DNA from: Chara braunii
Lineage: Eukaryota > Streptophyta > Charophyceae > Charales > Characeae
Assembly: GCA_003427395.1 (NCBI GenBank)
Contig: BFEA01000015.1
Span: 2,549,654 to 2,571,700 of the forward strand
Reading direction: 5' to 3'
Length of the DNA: 22,047 nucleotides
Both the position numbers and the translations under genes were made by a program. Shown in pieces: positions 1 through 9,914 of this stretch. Below the pieces are notes generated by a model, which did no database searches, was not told the DNA's origin, and was given only the letters and a program-made list of their open reading frames with translations. The first letter of the stretch is position 1; each line of letters starts with the position of its first letter.

Positions 1-81
1 GATAATCCACCTTAACCAAAATCAAAGTAGACTATCACTCATATATATGTATATACATATGTATATATATATATATATGTA
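1..81. repeat. (TA)n-rich microsatellite, left flank of first element
   Basis: After about 40 bases of ordinary sequence there is a run of TA dinucleotides interrupted by GTATA and CATA. The last eight bases (74-81, TATATGTA) recur exactly at 873-880 on the other side of the element that follows, so this tract appears to be the insertion target. Confidence 0.8.
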
Positions 82-872
82 CAGGGTTGCCAGCGTACGG
101 GACGGGCCGAACACCCGAACCCGAACGCCCGAACGTTTGGGACCCCCTCTCGACGCGTTCGGACGTTCGGCGGAACGCGGAACAAAAAAAATAAAAAAAT
201 AAAAAAATAAAAAAATAAAAAAATAAAATATTTCCAAAAATCCTGAAAAAAATAAAATGTCATGCAAAAGAATAAACTAAACAACATTTGCCTCAACAGT
301 ACATCAAAATTCCTTACCAAATTTGAAATAAAAATCAAATACGAAAAATAAATAATACTAATGAAAATAAGAAAAAATAAAACGAGAATGAAATTATTGC
401 GTGGGCGAGTAAGTTTTTGACACTGCCATCTTTGGCGATTTTTCATTTTTTTTTTGATCAGTCAAATGCCATGAAATCTTATATATATGTATCTTACATA
501 ATAGAGAACCCACAAATAAAGTTTGAAAAAATAATAATTTTTTTCAGGCCCCAAAATAAAGGGAAAATAGAAAGTGAAAAGAAAAAAAAAACAAATTAGT
601 AAGTGGGAAAGCAAGCTTTGACACCACCATCTTTGCCGATTTTTCATTATTGTTTGGCTCCACAGAATGACTTCAAAATTAAGAGACAGATAGCTTACAT
701 AACAGAGAACTCGCAAAAAAAACATCAGAAAAAAAAAAAAAAAATTTAGGTACCAAAATATTTTTTTGCGGGGTCCGAACCCCTTCGAGTTCGGGTGCCG
801 TACAGGGACCCGAACGCCCGAACGTTCGGGGGTCAGCTTAGGGGTCTCCGTACGTTCGGCCTGGCAACCCTG
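82..872. mobile_element. Non-autonomous hAT-like TIR element (MITE-like), 791 bp
   Basis: The ends are perfect 12-bp inverted repeats: CAGGGTTGCCAG at 82-93 and its complement at 861-872. Both are followed inward by about 90 bp of GC-rich DNA full of CGAACG, CCCGAACG and GTACGG motifs. The element is flanked by an exact 8-bp direct repeat, TATATGTA (74-81 and 873-880). Eight-bp target duplications and CAGGG-type ends are typical of the hAT superfamily. The AT-rich interior has no transposase frame. It holds two direct copies of a module (about 417-552 and 617-735) that begins TTTGACAC.CCATCTTTG and runs to ATAGAGAACCC. A run of A7T units lies near the left end. The family assignment is inferred from ends and duplication only; because the target is a simple TA tract, the 8-bp match is somewhat less decisive than usual. 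Confidence 0.7.
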
Positions 873-974
873 TATATGTATATACATATATATCGTATAT
901 ATATATATACATATATATATCGTCAAATAGAACTGCCCGGTAAACCGTAGGCAGAGATATATATATATATGTGA

Positions 975-1015
<41 letters not shown>
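873..1015. repeat. (TA)n tract between two elements, with small hairpin
   Basis: TA repeats are interrupted by a short unique segment. That segment is bounded by ATATCGTCA (about 917-925) and TGACGATAT (about 972-980), which are inverted copies. At its centre is a hairpin: CTGCC CGGT (933-941), loop AA, ACCG (944-947), then GGCAG (950-954). It may be the footprint of a much smaller insertion or an excision scar in the same microsatellite. No gene is seen. Confidence 0.6.
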
Positions 1016-2073
1016 CAGGGTAATCAGCCCGTACGTACGGAGGTCCTCGGGCCGACCTCCGTACGTACGGGCGGTCGGGGTCCCGTACGGGGTCCGAACA
1101 CGACAGAGTTCGACCCCCGCCAAAAATTATTTCGGGGCCTAAAAATAAGTTTTTTTTGCTGATTTTTTTTTGTGAGTTCTCTATGATACGAGGTACATGC
1201 CTATAAATTTTGAAGTCATTTGGCTAAGCCAAACAAAAATTAAAATCACTAAAGACGGAAGTGTCAAAATGTGCTCGCCCACTTATTATTTTGTTTATTT
1301 TTACTTTTTACTTTTTGTTTTCACTTGATTGCAAAGCTTAAATATTTTTATTATTTTTTTATGCGTTTTGTATTATGTGAAGTATCTGCTAAAAAAAAAA
1401 AAAAAATCGCAAAAGATGGCGCTGTAAAAAATATCCTCGCTCCGTCACTTATTTTATTTATCTTTTTATGTTCTGTTATTTTTATTATTAGGTTCTATTT
1501 TTTGTATTTTATTTTTATTTCAAAATTGGTAAGGAATTTGAATGTAATGCTCAGACAAATGTTGTTTATTTTATTTTTCTCCATAACATATATATTTTTT
1601 TCTTTTGTCCACGTTCGACCCGAACGGTCGAACGTATAGCTAAATGCCTTGAAAATTTACAGATATGAAGTTCACATCATGCAAAAGATACTAAAAAAAA
1701 TTCAAAAAATAATAAAATTGTTTAGACCTCGAACTAAAGTGAAAACAAAAAGTAAAAAATGAAAAAAAACGTGGACGAGCTCGTTTTGACAACACTATCT
1801 TTGACGATTTTTAATTCCTATTTGACTGAGCCAAATGACTTGAAAATTTATAGGCATATACCTCACGTCATAGAGAACTCACAAAAACAAAGTCAGAAAA
1901 ATAACATTATGTTTCGCCCCTGAAATAATTTTTGGCGGGGGCCGAACGCCGCGGGGTTCGGACCTCGTACGGGACCCCGAACGCCGCCGGGTTGGATCCC
2001 GTACGGGGCCCCCAACGCTCGTACGTACGGAGGTCGCCCCGGGGACCCCCGTACATACGAGCTGGTGACCCTG
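1016..2073. mobile_element. Second hAT-like element with long (~370 bp) inverted repeats, 1058 bp
   Basis: The left end CAGGGTAATCAG (1016-1027) matches the complement of the right end (2062-2073) at 10 of 12 positions. The inverted similarity continues for about 370 bp: GC-rich tips with CGTACGTACGG, then CCCCCGCCAAAAATTATTTC, then GTGAGTTCTCTATGA, then TATAAATTTT.AAGTCATTTGGCT, then a segment ending near 1385 and beginning near 1690. It is the same family as the 82-872 element (shared CAGGGT tip, GAGTTCTCT module, GACAC..CCATCTTTG module). The flanks are TA-rich, but I see no clear 8-bp target duplication. No transposase frame is visible, so it would depend on a protein supplied elsewhere. 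Confidence 0.65.
1395..1640 (-). repeat. Nested relic of the first element's left half inside the second
   Basis: This segment, read on the plus strand, matches the reverse complement of about 130-460 of the first element: AAAATCGC.AAAGATGG, then TTTTTATTTCAAA.TTGGTAAGGAATTT, then CAAATGTTGTTTA. It ends at 1611-1637 in a short GC-rich GTTCGACCCGAACGGTCGAACG, which looks like a shortened terminal tip. The second element is therefore a composite, its centre derived from a related copy in inverted orientation. Confidence 0.5.
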
Positions 2074-3433
2074 TATATATATATAAATAAAAATATATTT
2101 TGTTTTTAAAAATATTGCTATTATGCGACCAGTGTGCGTGTTGTTTCCCTCCTTCTCCCCCTCTGCTCCCAATTTTTTATTTATTTTTTTGCGAAGTTTG
2201 CTCTGACCTGATTGTTGTAGGCATGAAATAGTTAGGAATTCAAGAAGATGGATTGTTGTGACAATGGTCTGAGTGGTCCTCGTAGGCGGCAATTGCGAGT
2301 TTCGAGTCTCATGCTACAACCAAGACTTCGTATGCTTTAGCCTTAATTTTTATTTTATTTTATTTTTTACTCCTTCCTGGAATTAGTCTCTTTTGCCTCC
2401 CCCCCCCCTCCCCCCTCTTTTTTTTTTTAGGTGTTTTGTTCAAATGAAAATGTCGTTTTATTCATGATTCCTTTGACCGAGTATTTTGATCTCCCTCATT
2501 TTGCCAAAATGTTTTTCATTTTCTTTCTCCTTGAGTTTTCAACTCTTTTTTTTTTTCCCCCTCCTATCCTCCTATGTCTCATTTTTGCATTTATTATTCG
2601 ACATGATTCTTGATTCCTCATTCCTTCTTGATTTTCTCGTTTTTTACTCAATGCGTATTTCTATCCTTCTTGCCACCTATTATTCTTGCGACGACCTTGA
2701 CCGATAGTTTTGCAGTATCGGGTACGTTTTTCTTCCACCTACCTTTCGTGGTTGAATTGTTGCTCCATTTTTTTTCTTATTCTCCTTTTTTTTTTTTTTT
2801 TTTTTTTAAGACCTCTTTCACATTGTTCATTCCATGACCATTGATTTTCTTGTCCCCTTCCCTACTTTTTATTCTTAGTTCTATCTTTTTTTTTTTTTTA
2901 ATCTTATTTAACAAATAAATTCCTCTTACACAAACCATTAAATTCATCGGTAAGTTGAAAGTTCTTAAGTGATTTGTACTTTAACTTTAAGTAACAATAA
3001 CTGAAGGCGAAATTATTTTTCCCCTATTCACTGTTGTTTCCTTTCCTCTTCACCTCATAATGTGATAGTCATTCAAGTAGCCAACATCTTGTCCTTCTTT
3101 ATTAAATTTTCCTCTGGACGAACCGATCGGGATATGATGAAAAATAACGAACTTCATAAATCTAGCACCCCTAGTGTTGAAAAATGAACTCGAGCACAAC
3201 CCTAAGTCCCATCTCGAATTCTTCAAACCTTCTTCATTGATTTTCTAACACAATTAAAATAGCAAAGTAATCAGGGGTCAATAGTGCTTACAAACTCTAT
3301 TGATGATTAGTGTTTTCCCTTGTTGAGAATTGTGATCATTTATAGTCATATTGCTATTCGCATAATACAATTCAACGTCCGAAGGAAAGGGGATCCAAAT
3401 GCAAATTTTTAGAAATAAATGGTTCCTCAGATT
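2074..3433. other. Pyrimidine-rich intergenic DNA without recognised gene
   Basis: Apart from the tRNA-like segment, this stretch is strongly C/T-rich on the plus strand, including C and T runs at about 2399-2430, T runs near 2783-2807 and another T run at about 2888-2900. The short open frames here encode Phe/Leu/Ser-rich strings that simply mirror the T/C bias. A donor-like GTAAGT occurs at 2951, but I cannot attach exons to it. Confidence 0.6.
2245..2385 (+). ncRNA. Possible tRNA-derived SINE relic
   Basis: TGGTCTGAGTGG (about 2261-2272) resembles a tRNA A box (TGGCnnAGTnGG) and GTTTCGAGTC (about 2299-2308) resembles a B box. They are spaced about 37 nt apart, and a T-rich tail follows from about 2346. 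The flanks GTTGTGA and a later TACAAC could pair as part of an acceptor stem, but the anticodon arm is not intact. This suggests a decayed pol III element rather than a functional tRNA. It could also be chance resemblance. Confidence 0.3.
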
Positions 3434-3604
3434 GTAAGGGGGAATTTTATGAGATGCAATAAGAGGTGAAAGTTGGTGCTTAACTAATGCACAAGTTAGT
3501 TTTTCCAAAGTTAAATACCTCCTCCCCACATCACATATTTTACTTGAATAACATTTAATCAAATGTTTAGCAATATGAGGAATGCAAATAGCATCCAGAC
3601 TCGA
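3434..3604 (-). pseudogene. Decayed retrotransposon RNase H-like fragment (unit 1)
   Basis: On the minus strand an open frame reads through ...RRYLTLEKLTCALV... followed by ...SHKI. In Ty3/gypsy polyproteins the RNase H region typically has RY..LEKL.LALV followed some ten residues later by a short ...SH.I. The order and spacing fit with about two residues missing. Upstream the frame runs on without a recognisable catalytic motif, and downstream it leaves the duplication. I see no reverse transcriptase or integrase around it. A chance resemblance remains possible; the duplicated copy keeps the same frame. Confidence 0.35.
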
Positions 3605-4296
3605 CGACCTTTATTGTTCCTTAATCTCACAACAACGATAAATTAACAAATTTTTAAGGAAGTTTCACTTGTTTTTTAGATGATCCTTGTCTCATCTCTC
3701 TCTCAATTATCCTCCTTCTTTCCTCTCCCCCCCCCCCGTGAAAAAAAAAAACAATGCAATAAAGCATCGATTTTCGAAGTACAGTGCCGATAGAGCTTCG
3801 ATCTGACATCAATTCAAAAGTCAATACAGAGATGCTGAAATATAAACGTCTGACGTTTTTATTACTCTTTAGTATTTTTTAATCTTACTTGCATTCTAGC
3901 ACAACTATATAAGTTCGAGTAGAGAATAAGAATTACTTAGTGTTAATAGCGATGGTCAAATCGTGCTTTGAATAGCGTTTGTTTATTCCTACGATACGTA
4001 CGGTTGTCGTTTGTACTTGGTAAATTTGAAAAGTTATATTAAAAAACATGGAAGATCCGACCTAAGTGAAAAACTCGCTCAAGGTTTGATAATTTAGGAG
4101 TGCAAGCTATCGATTTGTACTTCCAATGATAATACTTGTTCGACCGCCTCTCCTACTACCTTTGACCTTTCACCCTTCTTTACGGCAAGGTCCAATTTAT
4201 CGATGACCGATATTTCGAAGGACTGCAGAGAGTGATAGTGATGCTTTCCGACAAATGTGTTTCGAGAACCTTCTTTAGTGAAAGCTGCAAGCGTTT
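3434..4296. repeat. Tandem duplication, unit 1 (~863 bp)
   Basis: The unit starts GTAAGGGGGAATTTTATGAG and ends AAAGCTGCAAGCGTTT. The whole unit recurs immediately downstream with scattered substitutions and a few small indels. Landmarks shared with unit 2 are a C-run followed by an A-run (near 3727-3750), GCAATAAAGCATCGATTTT, GATACGTACG and GACCGATATTTCGAAGGACT. No intact gene is seen, only the decayed frame listed separately. Confidence 0.85.
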
Positions 4297-4467
4297 GTAA
4301 GGGGGAATTTTATGAGATGCAATAGGATACGAAAGTTGGTGCTTAATTAATGCACCAGTCAATTTTTCGAAAGCTAAATACCTCCTCTCCACATCACTGA
4401 TTTTACCTAAATAACATTTAATCAAATGTTTAGTAATATGAGGAATGCAAATAGCATACAGAATCGA
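4297..4467 (-). pseudogene. Decayed retrotransposon RNase H-like fragment (unit 2)
   Basis: This is the counterpart of the unit 1 fragment. It reads ...ERRYLAFEKLTGALI... then ...ASHKIPPY, so the same residues are conserved although the surrounding sequence has diverged. It has no start codon context and is not linked to other retroelement domains. Confidence 0.35.
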
Positions 4468-5160
4468 CGACCTTTATTGTTCCTTAATCCCACAAGAACG
4501 ATGAATTAATGAATTTTTAAGGAAGTTTCATTTGTTTTTTAGATGATTCTTGCCCCATCTCTCTCTCTATCCTCCTCCTTCTTCTTTCTGCCCCCCCCCC
4601 CTTTGAAAAAAAAAAACCAATGCAATAAAGCATCGATTTTCAAAGTACAGCACCTATAGGGCTTCGATCTAGCATCAATTCAAAAGTTAATATAGAGATG
4701 CTGAAATATGAGCGTTTGACTTTTTGATTACTCTTTAGTATTTTTTAATCTTACTTGCATTCTAGAACAACTATCTAAGTTCGAGTAAAAAATAAGAATT
4801 ACTTAGTGTTAATAGAGATGACCAAATCGCGCTTTGAATAACGTTTGTTTCCTCCTACGATACGTACGTTGTCCTCTGTACTTGGTAAATTTGAAAAGCT
4901 TTATTCGAAAATATGGAAGATCCGACCTAAGTGAAGAACTCGCTTAAGGTTTGATAATTTAGGAGTGCAAGCTATTGATTTGTACTTCCAATGATAATAC
5001 CTGTTCGACTGCCTCTCCTACTACCTCTGACCTTTCACCCTCTTTACGACAATGTCCAATTCATCGATGACCGATATTTCGAAGGACTGCAGAGAGTGAT
5101 AGTGATGCTTTCCGGCAAATGTGTCTCGAGAACCTCCTTTAGTGAAAGCTGCAAGCGTTT
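4297..5160. repeat. Tandem duplication, unit 2 (~864 bp)
   Basis: This is a direct head-to-tail copy of unit 1, joined without spacer at GCGTTT|GTAAGG (4296/4297) and ending at GCAAGCGTTT (5160). It is followed by unrelated sequence starting CAAATGATG. Differences from unit 1 are spread along its length, so the duplication is not recent. The outer boundaries are sharp. Confidence 0.85.
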
Positions 5161-6400
5161 CAAATGATGTCTCTTGAGTCCTCATTGGTGCCGCAAATGC
5201 AAAATGCGGGAGGATGGGTTGACATTCTTTGTTGTTTCGTCCTTCTATTTTCTTCGCCATTTTTCGAGTTATTCGTCAAAGTTCATTCCCATAGTCAAGG
5301 AGGTTCATGACGCCCTTACGAGATCTACTCACTCACTTGCCCTTTAGGTCAATTCATTAAATTCTGGTGAAAACAAAGGGGTATTAGCTCTTATATCATC
5401 GACAAGTCATGCATTGCTTTTCCCATTTTGACAGGGAATAAGACTGTTCCGCAGGATCTTCCCAAGTGAAGTCTGACGTCGCCTTCAAAACTTGCTAAGA
5501 TTATACGGAATTTGAGAGAGAAATATGAAATGAACTTAGAAATGAAAGATTCGAATACGAGGAAAAAATTGTGATTGACTTGTTGGTTTTCCTTGAAGAG
5601 GATAACGCGTACTGGTTCGGGATTTAATATTCTAACAACCTTCTTATCTTCTATTTGCCCTCGACTTCTTCTCCGTCCCTCCTGCCTTAATTTTGAACCG
5701 ATCATAGTTGGATTGAAGGCAACGGTATTAGCGCATTCTCGCTTACGTATCCTTCATGTTAGTTACTCCTGTTCCGATGAGAGTTTGCAAGCAGTCTTGA
5801 TTGAATTTCACACGTCATGCGAGAAAAGACTATCAATTGCAACGCTTCAATCTCGCTTTCCTTCCCAGTCTTTTGTCCAAGCAATCAAGAGAGTCCCCTT
5901 CTCTAACCATGAGCTATATGGTCTCGTTGTCAACCAACTTCAAATGCCTTTCTTACCTCTAAGTTTTTTCTTTGCCCGATCCCCTCATCGTCTTTCTCAT
6001 CCTTCTTCCACTCTCTCCCTCTCCCTCCCTCTTTTTTTTTTTAATAATTTCATTGCAGACTCAGAAGAATCTTCGAATCAAGACGAAAATAACATTAGAG
6101 TCGGATATCTCATCCTCAAACCAGAGTTTGCTTGGACGAAGATGACTTTCAAAACTTGAATATGTGACTTCTTACGTGTCCGGAGTTTACACAAAGAATT
6201 TTTTTTCCGGATCTTCCATATCTGACCCCTCGTCATCAGCGCAATTGCTTACCATATCTTTCAGGGATAAACGAAGCAGTCCTTGGTTCTCATCCTGGCC
6301 TAGCGTTATTCCAATCTCATCTACCAACAGTTTTCAGCTCTTACCCCCCCCCTTACGGAAGACAGAATGAAATTATTTTTTTTTACACTTACAACCCAAG
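5161..6400 (+). other. Unidentified region with open frames and a splice-acceptor-like tract
   Basis: A 194-codon plus-strand frame (5575-6159) and an overlapping 104-codon minus frame (5391-5705) are open, but I recognise no domain in either. The plus frame crosses a strong pyrimidine tract (about 6000-6040) ending in ATTGCAG at 6058, which looks like a 3' splice site. If so, the part after it (acidic, starting at 6059) could be exon and the preceding Ser/Leu/Pro-rich part intron. A further open plus frame runs 6164-6370. No function can be given; this may be a spliced gene, a pseudogene or chance. Confidence 0.2.
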
Positions 6401-7140
6401 GAGGTAATCCAGATTTCGTCCTCGAATCTAAATAGAGTTTCTAGTCCTAGCGATCTTCTCTTACCCACTTCATCTCCTTCCAGAAAGCTCTTTACCCATT
6501 ATTTCAACCTTTCCACGTTCCTTCTTCCTCGACAACAAAGCAATCCATTGACCTTGCGAATGAACGAGTCTTCCTTTGGTAGTCGGCCAACCAAACCCAT
6601 GGTTAAACCCAGACTGATAAAAACACACCTTACACTTTCAAAAAGGCTCTGAGCTCCTATTGCACACATTTACCTAGCCCTAGTGAAATCACTATCACCG
6701 AGCTCATCAAGGCTCCTATTACAAGATTCAACTCTTATCGACGCCAAGAGGATTTCCCCCAAAATCCAATGACCCAAAACTTTCATCCAAACCGAGCAAT
6801 GAGCCTATTCTTCTTAATTTGCAAAAGCTATGGCGGTTCACAGATTTCCTTAGCACCTATACTGAAAGTGTAATCAATCATGTTTATCTCCCCGGAACTA
6901 ACTCGACATTTCTCCACCCTCAAATCCGTAAAGAGCGCACTCCTTCCCAAAACCGATAAAGTACCCTTGCATTCAATGACTCACTAGTACATGTGTTGAA
7001 CTAAAATCTCTCCTCTGTTCCCCCTTATGAATCTGGGAGTATGTCATCTGATGCCAACTGTTCGTCTGGAGAGAGATTCCTCTCCTATAGCTTAGTCGTG
7101 GTACTGTCTGCCGCTATCCTCTCATTTTTGCCAATGATTG
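6401..7140 (+). other. Region with an 88-codon frame lacking an early ATG
   Basis: From 6607, just after an in-frame TAA, to the stop at 6871-6873 the plus strand is open for 88 codons. The first methionine comes only well inside, so it would have to be an internal exon. The composition is mixed (Thr, Ser, Lys, Asn, Pro) and not low-complexity, which makes it slightly more interesting than neighbouring frames, but it matches no family I know. The rest of the interval holds nothing I can name. Confidence 0.15.
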
Positions 7141-7164
7141 TTTTTTTTTTTTTTTTTTTTTTTT
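7141..7164. repeat. T24 homopolymer
   Basis: An uninterrupted run of 24 T. It could be the poly(A) tail of a minus-strand retroposed sequence lying to its right, but no target-site duplication or LINE domain is visible. Confidence 0.9.
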
Positions 7165-7240
7165 GGAGAGCCATATAAACTTTTATTACAAAAAAGCATA
7201 GGAACTTTTGTTATTAAAAAAAAAAACTCATAGGAATAAG

Positions 7241-7293
7241 GGTCTGTTAGACCAATACCCCACTTAGGCTATTGGACACTGGGTCCAGTGTCC
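7241..7293. other. Hairpin plus 9-bp palindrome
   Basis: GGTCT-GTT-AGACC (7241-7253) is followed by GGACACTGG (7274-7282), loop GT, and CCAGTGTCC (7285-7293), a perfect 9-bp stem. A competing pairing CCAATA/TATTGG (7252-7257 with 7270-7275) overlaps both. This could be a structured transcript end or the tip of a degraded inverted-repeat element. No T-run terminator follows. Confidence 0.6.
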
Positions 7294-7439
7294 CATGGAA
7301 ACGAAAGAATGTTTCCCAAAATTAAAAAGAGGTTATATCTAAACACAAACAATATTAGACATTCTCAGTCATCGATAACCTTACTCTCTTCTAATTAAAA
7401 TAAATTATGTGGAGAAAGCTAAAGCGCTTCTATGTCTCA

Positions 7440-8290
7440 AAGAGAATAACAACCACGAACAAAATTGCAACCTACCAACATATTGTATAATTTAACTGAA
7501 GTGGAGTCCCTCCCCCAATTATCATAAAACCAAGTTCTAAACTTCTGCGTGTTTGGAACCTTACGTCTAAGGTAACCACTTTTGATTACCAATCTGATCT
7601 GCCTAGCTACCAAGCATTAACTTTTCATATCTGGTGTCATTGCAGATCTGAACAACTAATTATTTCGATTATCCCAAATTAGTTTTATCGGAATAATTCT
7701 CGTATTTTTTGCCACGTAAAACCAATCATTTTCATCCTTACAATTTGCTTTGTGCAGACAAGAGAGAATTCAATTGTTTATCCACTAAAATTTTCCTATA
7801 GTGAATATGTTCCAATGTTTGATCCACCAATCTCATATTATTTTCGAGGTCGGATATGAAAGTCACATGTGTCTATTGTTCTCTCATGACTATCCGCATC
7901 GCGCACACATCATGAGGATTTTCATCCTTTTAGTCGCCACGCTGGTAGTTGGAAAAGTCACCAAGTGATACTAGTCAATTTTTGGGAAGACATCTCTTTG
8001 AATTCCTTTCACAGGGAAGTAAGTTGCACATTTAATATCATCAACATGTCTGCATGCAACCTTCTTTTGACCATCGAAGCCACTGGGGTCGTGAAAACCT
8101 TTGACCTAAGGATAACCACTCTCGTATTTACTGTATACTAAGCAAAATCGATTATTCTAAGATTGTATTCATAAACCAACCAATCGTTCTAATATATACA
8201 ACGACATGAGACGGTGGTATTAAATCCATAGGGGTCAGACTACCACTTTGCCCCCATGACACTCCTTTCCTTATTTAGATGAGATTCCAC
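7440..8290 (-). pseudogene. Decayed, internally repeated coding-like sequence of unknown family
   Basis: The minus strand holds stretches of open frame broken by single stops and frame changes. Examples are GFHDPSGFDGQKKVAC followed by HVDDIKCATYFPV (about 8000-8099), and VDQTLEHIHYRKILV then QLNSLLSAQSKL (about 7742-7840). Similar phrases recur: SDPYGFN and HDPSGFD; NDWLVYEYNLRII and NDWFYVAKNTRII; ESGYP and KSGYL. The corresponding DNA also aligns (AACCTT...CTAAGG.TAACCACT at about 7557 and 8097). This looks like two or more diverged copies of one unit. The NDW..Y..YNLRI phrase faintly recalls the hAT transposase C-terminus, but I cannot confirm a family. Confidence 0.25.
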
Positions 8291-8493
8291 AACCACTTCT
8301 TGTAGGTATTCCAAATATATAAAATGACTAGCAGCTACTGTACGGGAGAGCTCCTTTGAAAACTTGAAGGCCTTATAAATATGTTATCCATTTGCTACCT
8401 AGTCGCTATCCGTAGTCTGATAGATGATAAAAGGCGGGTCAGTTGCATGTTACATCCACAGATCAGAGAAGGAAGTATAATATTTTCCCCCTC
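8291..8493. other. Short unassigned interval
   Basis: Mixed-composition sequence between the decayed minus-strand frames and the left arm of the large inverted repeat. No gene or repeat was recognised. Confidence 0.5.
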
Positions 8494-9145
8494 GTTTGTT
8501 TGGTAAATAATGCTTTCATGTCTTCAAGGAAGGCTAATATTTTTTTTATATTTATGTTCAATGTATAAGAATTTTATAACTATGAACTTAACACATAAAT
8601 AGTAGTTTATTTGGCAGTGTTATTCTTTTATAATTTATGACGTTCTTTTATCAGCTCAACCAACATAGTATGCACACTCTTATTTTCGTTCATCGACACA
8701 GCCAATCACTACTCAATCACTCTTATTTGCTCCGTGAATTTAAGATACGCAAAAAAAAAAAAAAAAAAAAAAAAAGTTACAAATTGAGGGTTTTTAAATT
8801 AAAGGTGCTATTTTAAAACAAAAAATAATTTTGCCAAATATAACATTATTAAAAAATTAAAGATGTTATTTATAAAAAAAAACTAGTTGTATCAAAAATA
8901 ATATCATTCAAAAATTAAAAACATCCGACTTTTATACAAAATTATAAATTTAATAAAAAAAAAATATGTGAACTTGTATAGTAATACTCAAGATCTCAAA
9001 TGAAAAAAATTGTATACATATTTTTTTGAATTTCAATTTTTACAACATCCTAAGTTTTTTTTTATTTCGTTTAATCGATATGGACTTCAAATCAGATTAC
9101 TATTATTAGTTAATGATTTAGTTATTATTTTTTTAGTATATGAAA
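8494..9145 (+). repeat. Left arm of large inverted repeat
   Basis: Contains an A-run of about 25 (8751-8775) that has no match in the right arm, so it was gained later. The open frame at 9010-9195 is a by-product of AT-rich sequence. Confidence 0.65.
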
Positions 9146-9914
9146 CAAGAGAATGTGCAGCAATTGGGGGATCTATATTTTTCTTTGAGTTCTAAATTGG
9201 TATTGTGCGGCTTTAGGAATATATATTTTTTTCTTTCAATTTTGAATATTTAATATTATATAACACTTAAATATATTTGAGTTCGTAAATGATATTATAA
9301 CACTTTTGACATAATTAGTTTATTTTCTGAAATTACATTTGTAGTTTATATGACTTTTATTTTTATATAGTTATTTTTGTACATTATTTTGTACATTTTA
9401 TCTTATCGTTATTATATATTTTTAAGTTACAATGGTAACATGTTATATTGTATAGGTCAACTTCATTTTTTTTAATTTTTGCAACGTTTATATGTTTTCA
9501 ATTTTATATGGAAGAAACAAATACCTTATTAGAGAGGACATAACGCAAAACTTACCTCTTTTTATTTTTTATGTCAAGTGGTAAAATATTGATCAGACTG
9601 TAGCAAGACAAATGTAACAAAAAGTCTAAATTTTATTCAAATAAAAGTCATTAAAAGTACCTTCAATGCGTAAAACAAATGACATAAGAAGCATACATTT
9701 TATTTAGATAAGAACCACTAAAAATCTTTACCGGATAAAATATTAATTACAGATGACAATACGAAAGTAGGAAATATGATTTTTATGATTGAGATTGATG
9801 CAATCTTTGGTACCCAAATGGAACGTTATATTGAAAAACGTTTTGATGTACCTTTTGCAATATATATATTTTTAACAGTTTTAATGACACATCCGTTACT
9901 TGAGGTCTTTTTAG

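Noticed and set aside
39-926. Phe/Tyr/Ile-rich frames in the first two elements
   Set aside because: They come from T-runs and TA repeats; shared protein similarity between the two elements reflects DNA homology, not a transposase.
6397-6412. AAGGAGGTAATCCAG, close to the complement of the 16S rRNA 3' end
   Set aside because: The match stops after about 15 bases; no further rRNA sequence lies on either side.
7141-7300. LINE 3' end (T24 as minus-strand poly(A))
   Set aside because: No reverse transcriptase or endonuclease motif in the frames to the right, and no target duplication seen.
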